Assembly: GCF_003367905.1 (NCBI RefSeq)
Contig: NZ_CP029462.1
Coordinates: forward strand, 558,001 to 622,000
Reading direction: 5' to 3'
Length of the DNA: 64,000 nt
Origin: Megasphaera stantonii
GTDB lineage: Bacteria > Bacillota > Negativicutes > Veillonellales > Megasphaeraceae
A program made the position numbers and the translations under genes. This document shows, piece after piece, positions 10,452 through 19,641 of the stretch. The notes beneath the pieces are model-generated. The model saw only the letters and a program-made list of their open reading frames with translations, searched no databases and was not told the DNA's origin. The stretch's first letter is position 1; each line of letters starts with the position of its first letter.

Positions 10452-10560
10452 AATCGTTCACTCCCAATATTAGTAATTCTATATTATAATAGTAATGGAA
10501 AGCGCCGCAAAAAACAAGGCGCGTCTTCACAAATAACTCTATGCTGTAAAGGAGATTTTC

Positions 10561-11436
10561 ATGAACCAACCGGATACGCTCGAAAACAAAGCAAAATCCA
10601 TGATGATTTTAGCTATGCTCATCTTCGGTACCATCGGCATTTTCGTCCGCTACATCCCCCTGCCGTCCAGCGTCATCGCCGTCGGCCGCGGCATCATCGG
10701 CACGGCCTTTTTATTTCTGTTCATCAAAGGCAAGGGCATCCCCATATCCTGGCCGGATATCCGGCAAAACCTGCTTCTCCTCTGCCTGTCCGGCGCGGCC
10801 CTGTGCGGCAACTGGACCTTCCTCTTCGAAGCCTACCGCTACACGTCCATCGCAACGGCGACGCTATGTTATTACATGGCCCCGATCATCGTCATCCTGG
10901 TCTCGCCGATTTTCCTGAAAGAAAAGCTGACGGCCCGCAAATTTCTCTGCGTCCTGACGGCGCTGGCCGGCATGGTCCTCGTATCGGGCATTGGCCAGGA
11001 AGGCGGCAGCGCCAACATGACCGGCGTGTTCTTCGGCCTGTGCGCCGCCTGCTGCTACGCCTGCATCGTCATCTTCAATAAAAAAATCAAGCCTATGGCC
11101 GCCTACGATAAAACCATCGTCCAGCTTGGTCTGGGAGCCCTGCTGCTGATGCCCTATGTCCTCTTAACAGAAAACGTCACTGCTCTGGACGCCTCTCCCT
11201 TCAGCCTGGCCATGTTCCTCGTCGTCGGCGTCGTCCATACAGGCTTTGCCTACGTCTTTTACTTCGGCTCCATGCAGTCCTTAAAAGCCCAGACCATCGC
11301 CCTGTTCAGCTACCTGGACCCGATTTTCGCCATCCTGCTGTCGGCCGTCGTCCTCGGCGAGCCACTCGGCATGACCAGCATCATCGGCGCAGTCCTCGTC
11401 TTAGGCTCGACGCTGGTCAGCGAATTAAAGGCCTGA
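10561..11436 (+). CDS. EamA/DMT-family permease
   Basis: Integral membrane protein of the drug/metabolite transporter superfamily, 291 aa with about ten hydrophobic segments in two EamA repeats. Both repeats end in the typical pattern of a hydrophobic helix, a short basic loop and a final helix (for example FLKEKLTARKFL, then a Val/Leu-rich helix). It starts at ATG 10561 after AAAGGAGA. The substrate cannot be predicted; such carriers export or import amino acids or other small metabolites. The HAD gene downstream follows 70 bp later with its own Shine-Dalgarno. Confidence 0.88.
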   Translation: MNQPDTLENKAKSMMILAMLIFGTIGIFVRYIPLPSSVIAVGRGIIGTAFLFLFIKGKGIPISWPDIRQNLLLLCLSGAALCGNWTFLFEAYRYTSIATATLCYYMAPIIVILVSPIFLKEKLTARKFLCVLTALAGMVLVSGIGQEGGSANMTGVFFGLCAACCYACIVIFNKKIKPMAAYDKTIVQLGLGALLLMPYVLLTENVTALDASPFSLAMFLVVGVVHTGFAYVFYFGSMQSLKAQTIALFSYLDPIFAILLSAVVLGEPLGMTSIIGAVLVLGSTLVSELKA

Positions 11437-11506
11437 CCATTTGCAGAAGGAATCATTCCATGCTAGACTATGTGTATACTGCATAGAAAAAAAGGAGAGT
11501 ACTTAC

Positions 11507-12328
11507 ATGCTAACCTATAAAATCATCGCCTGCGACATGGACGAAACCCTGCTCAGCAGCGACGCTTCCATCTGCCGCCGCAATATCGAAGCCATCGCCC
11601 AAGCAAAGGCCCAGGGCGTCAAATTCGTTCCCTGCACGGGGCGGGGATTCCGTTCCGTCGAAGGCGTCCTGAAAACGCTGAACCTGTTCGACGAAGCCGG
11701 ACAATACGTCATCGGCTTCAACGGAGCCAGCATCACGGAAAACAAAGGGCACCGTTCCCTATTCTGGGACCCGATTCCCTTCGACCTAGCCGATAGGATT
11801 TACCGCAAAAGCGCATCCTACGGCCTTTGCATGCACATTTACACACGCGATACCGTATACATCAGCGGCGTCACGCCTGACGAAGAGGATTTTCTCCGCG
11901 GCCGCATGGCCTATGTGCCGACGGCGGAAAAGACCCTCGACTTCCTGCGCGGCAAGGAAGAAGTCTGCAAGCTCATCATCATGCACACCGACTACAGCCG
12001 CCTGCAGGAAATCCACGCCGAAATGAAGCCCCTTCTCGACGACATCACGGTCAGCTTTTCCAGCAACCGCTACATCGAATTCATGCACAAGGGCGTCACG
12101 AAAGGCGTTGCCCTCCTCAAATTAGCCGCCATGCTCGGCGTACAGCCTGAAGAAACGATGGCTATCGGCGACAATATCAACGACATTGAAATGCTCCAGG
12201 CCGCCGGCCTCAGCGTAGGCGTCCATAATTTAAATCCCCTAATCCGCCAATACTGCAGCGTCGTCACCGACGCGACGAACAACGACGGAGCCGTCGGCGA
12301 AGCCATTGAAACCTTCGTATTGAAATAA
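11507..12328 (+). CDS. Cof-type HAD-superfamily phosphatase
   Basis: Cytosolic phosphatase of the HAD IIB (Cof) subfamily, 273 aa. The catalytic motif DMDETLLSS lies within the first 20 residues (nucleophile and acid/base Asp), motif II Thr is in PCTGRG, and motif IV is GDNINDIEML. The ATG at 11507 follows AAAGGAGAG; an upstream in-frame ATG at 11441 lacks a ribosome-binding site. Substrates of this family are sugar phosphates or nucleotides, and the specific one is unknown. Confidence 0.9.
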   Translation: MLTYKIIACDMDETLLSSDASICRRNIEAIAQAKAQGVKFVPCTGRGFRSVEGVLKTLNLFDEAGQYVIGFNGASITENKGHRSLFWDPIPFDLADRIYRKSASYGLCMHIYTRDTVYISGVTPDEEDFLRGRMAYVPTAEKTLDFLRGKEEVCKLIIMHTDYSRLQEIHAEMKPLLDDITVSFSSNRYIEFMHKGVTKGVALLKLAAMLGVQPEETMAIGDNINDIEMLQAAGLSVGVHNLNPLIRQYCSVVTDATNNDGAVGEAIETFVLK

Positions 12329-12365
12329 CCCGTTCAATAAAGCAAACGATATATTACATCACGCC

Positions 12366-12412
12366 AACAAGGCATGCCCTGCGAGTCTCAGACCCGTTAG
12401 GCATGCCTTGTT
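12366..12412. terminator. inverted repeat, possible terminator after the HAD gene
   Basis: Perfect 13-base arms AACAAGGCATGCC and GGCATGCCTTGTT around a 21-nt loop. No strong T-run follows on either strand, so termination is only likely. GGCATGCC in each arm is itself palindromic. Confidence 0.5.
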
Positions 12413-12499
12413 AGTTCATCATATATTTTATGGATTATGAGGGTTAACAAATTATACTATTGAAATAACACACTCTCTGCAAACAAATTCATTTAGGAC

Positions 12500-14470
12500 T
12501 TATAAGCCTAATACTTTTTTGCCTGCATTCAATACTTTTATAATTTGATCTACATCGTAAACAGTGCCTTTCCAGGCGCCTCCGCTTACATCCTGCAACG
12601 CAGCCCATAACCGCGTATCATCCGGCAAATCTTCATCTGGACGGACATCCGGATTCGTTTCACGTTTAGCTAATTCAGCAGCACCTTCCTCATAGGTCAT
12701 AGGCTGATCTTCTGTGCCGATAAAGTTCAAACTGCCTTCAAGTTTAACCGTGTCGACAATAATTTCTACAATATCGCCGTCTCTCAATTTACCAATGGGG
12801 CCCCCTGCCAACGCTTCAGGTCCAACATGTCCAAAGCAAGCGCCAGTAGAAACACCGGAGAACCGAGCATCTGTAATCAAAGACACATGTTTACCAAAAG
12901 GTAAATTCTTCAAAGCAGACGTCAGCTGATATGTTTCTTCCATCCCTGTTCCCAACGGACCGCCGCCCATGACAACCATGATATCGCCAGCAACAATTCG
13001 GCCCGGTTCTTTCAAAGCAGTAATAGCAGCTTTTTCAGAAGTAAATACCTTAACTTTAGCAGTATGTCTGAATACATGGTCATCGTCAATTACACTCGGG
13101 TCAATGGCTGTAGATTTGACAACTGCGCCTTCCGGAGCAATATTGCCAACAGGGAACGTAACTGTCGAACCAATACCCTTTTCTTTAGCTTTTTCAGGAG
13201 AGAAAATAACTTCATTAGGATCAAGATTATCCACTTCCTGCAAACGTTTGCGGCATGCTTGACGCCGTTCCGAATTTTCCCACCAATCAAGATTTTCACC
13301 AAGAGTACTGCCGGTAACTGTCATTACATCTTCATGCAGCAAGCCTAATTTGCGCAAATGCAGCATAACTTCCGGAACACCGCCAGCCAAGAATGCTGCC
13401 GCTGTCGGATAATTGACCGGTCCAATTGGTAATACACTGACCAAGCGAGGAACTTCCTTATTAATACGTGCCCAATCTTCAACAGTTGGTCTTCTGCAGC
13501 CAGCAGCATATGCAATAGCTGGCAAATGAAGCAATAAATTCGTCGAACCGCCAAAGGCTGCATGAAGAATCATAGCATTTTCAATAGCGTGATCAGTCAA
13601 GACATCTTTAGTCGTAATACCATTCTTTTCCATTTCAACAGCTGCAATAGCCGATTTTCTGGCAATATCTTTCCAAATTACAGATCCGGACGGAGCCAAG
13701 GCAGAATGAGTTAACGCCAAGCCTAAAGATTCTCCAATTACCTGTGAGGTTCCAGCTGTACCAAAGAACTGACAGCCGCCGCCAGAACTTGCACAAGAAC
13801 TGCAGCCAAGGCGAATAGCATCTTCATAAGATAATTCCCCATTAGCAAAGCGCACGCTGATTGTCTGTACTGTACCAAGGTCTTCCCCTTTATTCGGCAT
13901 CAGAGTAGAACCACCCGGAACTAAAACTGTAGCAATATCATGCATGCTGGCCAAAGCCATCATCGTTGCCGGTAACCCCTTATCACAGGAGGCAATGCCA
14001 ATAACAGCTTTACGAGTCGGAAGAGAACGAATCAGTCTTTTCATAACAATAGCAGCATCATTGCGGTACGGTAAAGAATCAAACATGCCAATCGTCCCTT
14101 GAGTTCGGCCATCGCAAGGATCAGAAACAAAGGCTGCGTAAGGAACTAATCCCATATTTTTAATTTCATCTGCCGCTTCTGCAACCTGAATATCCAATTC
14201 ATAATGACCTTGATGAAGCCCAACAGCAATCGGACTGCCATCCGGATTACGGAGTCCGCCTTTTGTGCTTATAATCATTACATCGCCATTGGCTAAGGTA
14301 TCGGTATTCCAACCCTCACCAGCATTCATAGTCATGCCAAAAATGTTTCCGCTAGGTAATGTTTTCAACATATCCGGCGTCAAGGGCAATGTCCCCTTCG
14401 GTCCGTCTGCATGCGTTACGGCATCATAGATACCTTGCGGTTCATTTGTATACAAATTTTTAATAGACAT
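12500..14470 (-). CDS. yjhG: YjhG/YagF-type sugar-acid dehydratase (D-xylonate dehydratase family)
   Basis: Fe-S dehydratase of the IlvD/Edd superfamily that removes water from a sugar acid (D-xylonate in E. coli YjhG/YagF) to give a 2-keto-3-deoxy acid. It matches YjhG along its whole length as I remember that sequence, including the start (MSIKNLY then PSGNIFGMTMNAG) and VSDPCDGRTQGTIGMFDSLP. The cluster-region Cys lie in SCDKGLPATM and CSSCASSGGGCQF, and LGTGMEETYQ occurs near the C-terminus. Its 656 residues match the family. ATG 14470 follows GGAGAA. A DapA-type aldolase upstream reproduces the E. coli dehydratase-aldolase pairing. Substrate beyond xylonate-like acids is unproven. Confidence 0.92.
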   Translation of the reverse strand: MSIKNLYTNEPQGIYDAVTHADGPKGTLPLTPDMLKTLPSGNIFGMTMNAGEGWNTDTLANGDVMIISTKGGLRNPDGSPIAVGLHQGHYELDIQVAEAADEIKNMGLVPYAAFVSDPCDGRTQGTIGMFDSLPYRNDAAIVMKRLIRSLPTRKAVIGIASCDKGLPATMMALASMHDIATVLVPGGSTLMPNKGEDLGTVQTISVRFANGELSYEDAIRLGCSSCASSGGGCQFFGTAGTSQVIGESLGLALTHSALAPSGSVIWKDIARKSAIAAVEMEKNGITTKDVLTDHAIENAMILHAAFGGSTNLLLHLPAIAYAAGCRRPTVEDWARINKEVPRLVSVLPIGPVNYPTAAAFLAGGVPEVMLHLRKLGLLHEDVMTVTGSTLGENLDWWENSERRQACRKRLQEVDNLDPNEVIFSPEKAKEKGIGSTVTFPVGNIAPEGAVVKSTAIDPSVIDDDHVFRHTAKVKVFTSEKAAITALKEPGRIVAGDIMVVMGGGPLGTGMEETYQLTSALKNLPFGKHVSLITDARFSGVSTGACFGHVGPEALAGGPIGKLRDGDIVEIIVDTVKLEGSLNFIGTEDQPMTYEEGAAELAKRETNPDVRPDEDLPDDTRLWAALQDVSGGAWKGTVYDVDQIIKVLNAGKKVLGL

Positions 14471-14518
14471 ATATTTCTCCTTCCTAATACCGATTAAAAA
14501 TACCACATCAAAGAGTAT

Positions 14519-14565
14519 AAAAAGAGAGGATGCCGCCGTTTATTAACGAGACATCCTCTCTTTTT
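14519..14565 (-). terminator. terminator after the disrupted MFS gene
   Basis: Perfect 14-base arms, AAAAAGAGAGGATG (14519-14532) and CATCCTCTCTTTTT (14552-14565). On the minus strand the stem ends in a T-run. It separates the transporter remnant from yjhG, which therefore needs its own promoter in the roughly 50 bp between. Confidence 0.85.
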
Positions 14566-14601
14566 CACATAAACGACATATGGTATCGTTTTATATATTT
14601 A

Positions 14602-15083
14602 TTATTTTCCTTCTGTCTTCTTAGGCAATGTCAGCGTGAGCAGGAAGCCAGCAAATAAGCAGGCTGCCAAGAAATAAACACCAGCAAAAATGGACATAAA
14701 CTGCGTCGTAAGATAACCTACGATAAAGGGTCCGACGAAGCCGCCCAAATTCCCCAATGCGTTGATAATGCCCATGGAGCCACCGGCAACATTAGCCGGG
14801 AAAAGCAACGTAGGAATCGTCCAGAAAATACCGGAAGCGCACTGTAAGAAAAGCCCGCAACCACAAAGGAAAGCAAAGGATACCCAAGGCTGTGCTTGGA
14901 ACAATACCGATGCCAAGAAGCAGAGAGCAAAACCTAACAGAGGAAGAGCAACGTATTTCTTACGGTTACCGCTTCTGTCAGAAAGATGTCCGAAGATGTA
15001 CAAACCAGCCATGCAAGCAAAATACGGAATGGTCGAAAGGAAACCGATCATTGTCATGCTGGAAGATGTAAGATCGCGAATAA
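14602..15083 (-). pseudogene. MFS transporter, C-terminal fragment (gene split by IS256-family element)
   Basis: This is the 3' part of the ACS-type MFS gene whose 5' part lies at 16565-17359. Removing the 1481-bp element and one 8-bp target copy restores a single 423-codon frame, with the junction reading TIIRDLTSSS. The fragment holds the last five or so membrane helices (GNLGGFVGPFIVGYLTT and others). An ORF from 15111 continues into the element and would add about a dozen foreign residues. It is not expected to give a functional carrier. Confidence 0.9.
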
Positions 15084-16564
15084 GAGCCTGTGAAAAAATC
15101 TCTGTAAACATAGATCTTCTATGATACTCGGTAAGCTGAAAGCGAATTTGAGAACTTTCAGCTCATGGTTTATATATAACAACACATGCTGAACATGTCA
15201 AGTACAGACAGGATTTTCGCCTGCTTTTGCCAGCTATGCGTTACTCTGGGAGTCGGCCTTCGTACATTATGCTCAGTTCCCCATACACCTGTCCCCAGTT
15301 TCGGATTGGCATGGTCCATTTTTTGGTGGCTTCAAACGTCGCCAGATACAGGGCTTTTAAAAGCGCTGTATCGCTTGGAAATACGCTTCTCTGACGGTTC
15401 AGCTTCCGGTAGGTGGAATTCAGGGATTCGATGGCATTGGTCGTGTAAATCACTTTTCTTACGTTCATGGAAAACTTGAAAATTGGGCAGATGGCATCCC
15501 AGTTTTGCTTCCAACTTTTCATGGAATTCGGATATTTTACAGACCATGTTTTGGTTACCCTTTCCAGAGATTCCAAAGCCTGTTCTTCAGACGGAGCCTG
15601 ATAAATAGTCTTTAAATCATTGGCAAAAGGCTTACGATCCTTGTCTGCTACATATTTCAGCGTGTTTCGTACCTGATGTACGATGCAGCGCTGGTATTCC
15701 GTGTTAGGATAGGCTGCGGCGATGGCTTCTTTGATCCCGCTCAGGCCATCGGCACAGAGAATCAGGATATCTTTTACCCCGCGATTTTTCAATTCATTCA
15801 GCACGGAAAGCCAATATTTTGCGCTCTCATTGTCTCCGACCTGAATCGTCAGAACTTCTTTTTGTCCGTCTATGTTGATTCCCAGAATGACGTAGGCTGC
15901 CAGCTTCCGGATCACTCCGTTATCCCGGACAGAATAATGAATGGCATCAATATAGAGGACAGGATACACTTCCGACAGCGGGCGTTTCTGCCAGTCTTCA
16001 ATTTGAGGCAGGATTTTATCGGTTACATCGGAAATGAAGCCTTCGGAAGCCTCAAATCCATAGATATCCTCTAACGTTTCTGAAATTTGCCGGGTCGTCA
16101 TTCCCTTGGCATACATGGAGATAATTTTCTGGTCGATAGAAGAGATATCTTTTTGCCGTTTACGGACCACCTGCGGTTCGAACGTGGAGTTGCGGTCCTG
16201 CGGTACCTGGATATCTACGGTACCATACCGGCTGTTGACCCGCTTTCTCTTATACCCATTGCGGTAATCCTCGCTGTCAGACCGCTGGGATTTCTGATAG
16301 CCAAGGTGTTCGTCCATCTCGGTTTCCATCATTTCTTTGATGGTACCGCCCAGCAGGTCTTTCAGTGCTTCCTGAATATCTTCTGCGGATTGAATGTCAT
16401 ATTCTTGAAACAGTTGTTGAATAATGCTGCGTTTTCCTTCGGTCATAATGACCTTATGTACCGGTTTCTTTTCTCTTGCCATGATACTAAGCCTCCTATG
16501 ATTTAGATTGTATCATAGAAGACCTATACCTGGCAGTTATTTACAGAAAAAGCTTCACATAGTC
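15084..16564 (-). mobile_element. IS256-family insertion sequence, 1481 bp
   Basis: The ends begin GAGCCTGTGAAAAAA (from 15084) and, read inward from 16564, GACTATGTGAAGC. They are imperfect inverted repeats that share TGTGAA and CTGTAAA, and TCTTCTATGATAC lies further in on both sides. An 8-bp target duplication flanks it: GCGAATAA at 15076-15083 and 16565-16572. It carries one transposase and interrupts an MFS gene in its seventh or eighth helix region. The intact duplication indicates a recent or at least undisturbed insertion. Confidence 0.93.
15241..16482 (-). CDS. IS256-family transposase (mutator type)
   Basis: DDE transposase of 413 aa. The catalytic residues appear as the first Asp in LYIDAIHYSV, the second in LILCADGLSGIKEAI, and Glu in TTNAIESLNSTYRK, with the family motif RCIVHQVRNTLKYV between them. 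The start ATG 16482 follows AGGAGG at 9 nt. The frame is intact, so the element may still be active. It is transcribed in the same direction as the gene it disrupts. Confidence 0.95.
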   Translation of the reverse strand: MAREKKPVHKVIMTEGKRSIIQQLFQEYDIQSAEDIQEALKDLLGGTIKEMMETEMDEHLGYQKSQRSDSEDYRNGYKRKRVNSRYGTVDIQVPQDRNSTFEPQVVRKRQKDISSIDQKIISMYAKGMTTRQISETLEDIYGFEASEGFISDVTDKILPQIEDWQKRPLSEVYPVLYIDAIHYSVRDNGVIRKLAAYVILGINIDGQKEVLTIQVGDNESAKYWLSVLNELKNRGVKDILILCADGLSGIKEAIAAAYPNTEYQRCIVHQVRNTLKYVADKDRKPFANDLKTIYQAPSEEQALESLERVTKTWSVKYPNSMKSWKQNWDAICPIFKFSMNVRKVIYTTNAIESLNSTYRKLNRQRSVFPSDTALLKALYLATFEATKKWTMPIRNWGQVYGELSIMYEGRLPE

Positions 16565-17359
16565 GCGAATAATGGTAGGCAGCCACATAGCAAAACCATA
16601 AATCCCCGTCTGGTATGCAAAGTAAATCAAAATCAATTTCCACATGTTAAGACTGCCAAAAATCTGTCCTAAAGAAACCTTCCCGGTTTCACCGCTAATA
16701 GCAGCTTGTTCAGCTTCACGTGCACTGACGATATAATTACGTTCTTCTTCTGAGAGCCATTTAGCCGTTTTAGGATCTTCACTAATCATCGGCCACCATA
16801 CGAAGATCAAAAGCAAGGATACGAGACCTTCGACGATGAATACGGAACGCCAGCCATAGCTCGTTACAAGCCAACCAGAAACAGGACCTGTGATGATAGA
16901 AGCGATAGCAATGTTCATAATGAAGTACGAATTCGCTCTGCCGCGTTCCGATGCAGGGAACCAGTGGCTGAGGATAACGAGAACTGCCGGCCAAACACCG
17001 CCTTCAGCAACGCCGATAAGGAATCGGAGAATCAGCATATGCGCCGCCGTATCAACAAAACCTAACAGCACACACATGATACTCCATGCCAAGATAGCTC
17101 CAGCAATAAACTTCTTAGCATGTCCTTTTTCAGCCAATGCACCGCCAGGAACCTGAAGAACCATATACCCAACGAAGAAAATACCAGCTGCCAAACCAGA
17201 GAGCGTTGCAGTCATCTGCAGTTCTTCACTCATGCCTCCAGCCATAGCAAAACCAATATTTGTTCTATCCATAAAACCAAAAATGTAAACTAAAATACAG
17301 GGCGGAATAATCCGAGTCCATCGTTTTCCCGGAATATTTTTAGCAATTGCTTCAGCCAT
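16565..17359 (-). pseudogene. MFS transporter (ACS family), N-terminal fragment
   Basis: The first 265 or so codons of an anion:cation-symporter-type MFS carrier of the kind that imports hexuronates, glucarate or galactonate. FMDRTNIGFA in helix 1 and WFPASERGRANSY near helix 5 are typical of that family. After codon 265 the frame runs into the IS256-family element and ends at 16541 with foreign residues YVKLFL. It starts at ATG 17359 after GGAGTG. It lies 23 bp downstream of the LarA-like gene, so it was probably the importer of that operon. Confidence 0.9.
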
Positions 17360-17382
17360 CTTATTTCACTCCATTCAAGCGT

Positions 17383-18696
17383 TTAGAATAAATTGCCATT
17401 TTCATCAAACTGCATAGGAGCTACTTCCCCTATGATTTCCATATTAGGATTAGCTTCTACTTCCGGAATCAAGACTTCAGAAACTTCAATTTCCTCAATT
17501 TCCATTGTATTCTTAATACGAATAATGCGAGGTTGAAGTTTATCAGCACCTGCACAGGTTTTAACAGCAGCTTGTACAGCCAATCTGTCATTAGGAGTCC
17601 AGAACGGAATTTTAACCATTTCAAGAAGAGTAGAGGTAATAGCATTAGGATAAGCCATTTCATTTATGATCTTATCTACACACCGCTGTGTCGTGACATC
17701 TGCTAAACCTAAACCATTCGCATTACCATGAGTTTCTTCCGTTAAATCAAGAACTACAACACGTTTTGCTTTGAAATTACCAATACGCGGTTCAGAGCCA
17801 TCAGCACCGCGAGGAACACCCGTTTCACGAGGCAAAGTACCGGAAACATTCGGGTCCATGCCATCACCGCTGATATTTTTGCCAATTTCATCAACAATGA
17901 GAACATCAGCATTGTCAATAAGAATATGTCCCATTATTTTCTTGGCTTCCAAAAGAAGACTCGGCTCTTGTTCAATAATTTCATCAGGTGTAAGTGCTGT
18001 TAATTTATAGGTCTGATCAAATGCGTTTTCAATGGTGCCGATGCCACAAATAATAGGCGCATTCTTTAAAATAACTTTACCGTATCGCTGCAGATTTTCA
18101 GCCATTTTAGGGAAGCCCTGTTCATGAACGCCTTCTGCACCATGCTGCTTACCCATGCCGATAACAGCCATTTTCATGAGGCCGCTTTCATACGGACCTA
18201 CAAACTGCGTATGAGCTTTAATGCGGCCAACCATAATAATGCCGTCGGCTTCCGAAGCATATTTATCGATAAATACAGGCCGTCCATCATCAGTAACGCC
18301 AATCTGCTTCGTTTCCATCGATGCTTTGATAGGACATCCCATGGCTTCTTCCGTAATACCATACCCATTAACGATTTCAAGCTGACCTTCCGGAGTTGCA
18401 CCGCCATGACTGCCCATAGCAGGAAATACAAAGGGGCTTCCGCCTTTTTGTTTTACATAGTCAACAACAGCTTTAATGATGATATCAATGTTCGCAACAC
18501 CGCGGCTGCCGCAGGTAATGGCAATCGACATTCCCGATTTGATCTGAGATGCTATGATATCCCGATCTAATTCCTTCCAAATAACTTGCGGAATGTCTTC
18601 AGGCGCAATATACGAAGGATCAAAATGCTGTTTTACCTTTACCATTTTGGGAATCGCAATATCCTGGCACAAATTTGCAATAATGTTAGCATCCAT
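17383..18696 (-). CDS. LarA-like (DUF2088) protein, putative hydroxyacid/sugar-acid epimerase
   Basis: A 437-residue protein with a DUF2088/LarA-type fold signature. It has AITCGSRGVANID, then FVFPAMGSHGGATPEGQ (His at 97), then GRIKAHTQFVGPYESGLMK and GMGKQHGAEGVHEQGF, which provide further candidate His/Lys ligands. LarA of lactobacilli is a lactate racemase using a nickel-pincer nucleotide, and relatives racemise or epimerise other 2-hydroxy acids. The start ATG 18696 follows GGAGAG. It lies between the DapA-type aldolase and the MFS carrier, so a C2 epimerisation of a sugar acid is a plausible role. No larB, larC or larE is visible here, so cofactor supply is unknown. Confidence 0.75.
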   Translation of the reverse strand: MDANIIANLCQDIAIPKMVKVKQHFDPSYIAPEDIPQVIWKELDRDIIASQIKSGMSIAITCGSRGVANIDIIIKAVVDYVKQKGGSPFVFPAMGSHGGATPEGQLEIVNGYGITEEAMGCPIKASMETKQIGVTDDGRPVFIDKYASEADGIIMVGRIKAHTQFVGPYESGLMKMAVIGMGKQHGAEGVHEQGFPKMAENLQRYGKVILKNAPIICGIGTIENAFDQTYKLTALTPDEIIEQEPSLLLEAKKIMGHILIDNADVLIVDEIGKNISGDGMDPNVSGTLPRETGVPRGADGSEPRIGNFKAKRVVVLDLTEETHGNANGLGLADVTTQRCVDKIINEMAYPNAITSTLLEMVKIPFWTPNDRLAVQAAVKTCAGADKLQPRIIRIKNTMEIEEIEVSEVLIPEVEANPNMEIIGEVAPMQFDENGNLF

Positions 18697-18719
18697 TTTG
18701 CTCTCTCCTTTCAAAATAA

Positions 18720-19613
18720 TTATTTTAAGCCATTATCTTGTAAAATTTTCTCTACTTGCTGAACTTGCTCCGCCGTAATCGGATTAAATTCAAGACAATG
18801 CGTAGAAATATTCAATCCTCGCAGAGACATTGCCGTCTTTACTGCAGGAAGGAATGGCTCGTTAATCGTATAGAAATTCATCAATGAATTAATAATTTTT
18901 TGGTATTTTTCTATGTCTGCTACATTTCCATCATTAATAGCTTTTACCCAAGCCGAACATACTTCGGGAGCAATATTTGACAACCCGCCAATGCATCCAT
19001 TTCCTCCGCTCAGCATTGTATGCATCAAGCTTTCATCAAATCCAGACATTACGATAAAGTCAGGGAACTCGCCTTTTGTCGCATTAATCAATGCTCTTGT
19101 ATGTCCAAAGTTGTCAACCGTATCCTTATACCCTACAAGGTTCTTATGCTTGCGCAAAAGACGCAATGTAATTTCCGGAGTCAAATCATATCCAGAACCG
19201 CCGGGATAGTTATAGAGGAAAACATTGCCCTGAATCTGAGGAAGAATCTGGTCATAATACCATTCAATGTTTTGTGCTCCCAAGGTAAAGTAATAGGGCC
19301 CAATAATCATAACAGCATCGGCACCAGCTTGAAGAGCATAGTTAGATAATTCAACGGTTTCCTTCGGAGTCATGCAGCCTGTTCCTACTAAAAACTTTAC
19401 TCTGTGATTGATACAAGAAACTGCCACATCAATCAGCTGCTTTCGTTGCTCCATAGACATAGCGAAAAATTCACCCGAACTGCCCATAACAACAATCCCA
19501 TCTACGCCGCCTTTAATTAAATGTTCATACACGAGTTTATTACCACTGGCATCAACATTTCCATCTTGATCAAAAATAGTTACAACTGGCGAAAAATATT
19601 CGGCTTTTTTCAT
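18720..19613 (-). CDS. DapA/YagE-family 2-keto-3-deoxy sugar-acid aldolase
   Basis: Class I Schiff-base aldolase of the DHDPS/NAL family, 297 aa. The Schiff-base lysine is Lys163 in VGYKDT and the catalytic Tyr is about 134 in FLYNYPG; the family GSSGEF motif is near residue 44. In E. coli, YagE and YjhH are paired with YagF and YjhG and cleave 2-keto-3-deoxy pentonate to pyruvate and glycolaldehyde. The same pairing here favours that role over lysine biosynthesis. ATG 19613 was chosen because GAGGAG precedes it; the TTG at 19631 lies inside that Shine-Dalgarno. Confidence 0.87.
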   Translation of the reverse strand: MKKAEYFSPVVTIFDQDGNVDASGNKLVYEHLIKGGVDGIVVMGSSGEFFAMSMEQRKQLIDVAVSCINHRVKFLVGTGCMTPKETVELSNYALQAGADAVMIIGPYYFTLGAQNIEWYYDQILPQIQGNVFLYNYPGGSGYDLTPEITLRLLRKHKNLVGYKDTVDNFGHTRALINATKGEFPDFIVMSGFDESLMHTMLSGGNGCIGGLSNIAPEVCSAWVKAINDGNVADIEKYQKIINSLMNFYTINEPFLPAVKTAMSLRGLNISTHCLEFNPITAEQVQQVEKILQDNGLK

Positions 19614-19641
19614 ACAAGTTACGCTCCTCAACTTTCAGTTT

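Noticed and set aside
14487-14504. Possible further operator copy upstream of yjhG (ATACCGATTAAAAATACC)
   Set aside because: Only the first four bases and an AT-rich core match, and the dyad symmetry of the real sites is missing.
18720-19613. dapA (dihydrodipicolinate synthase) for lysine biosynthesis
   Set aside because: The fold is shared, but pairing with a YjhG-type dehydratase in a sugar-acid cluster, and the absence of lysine genes, favour a keto-deoxy-acid aldolase.
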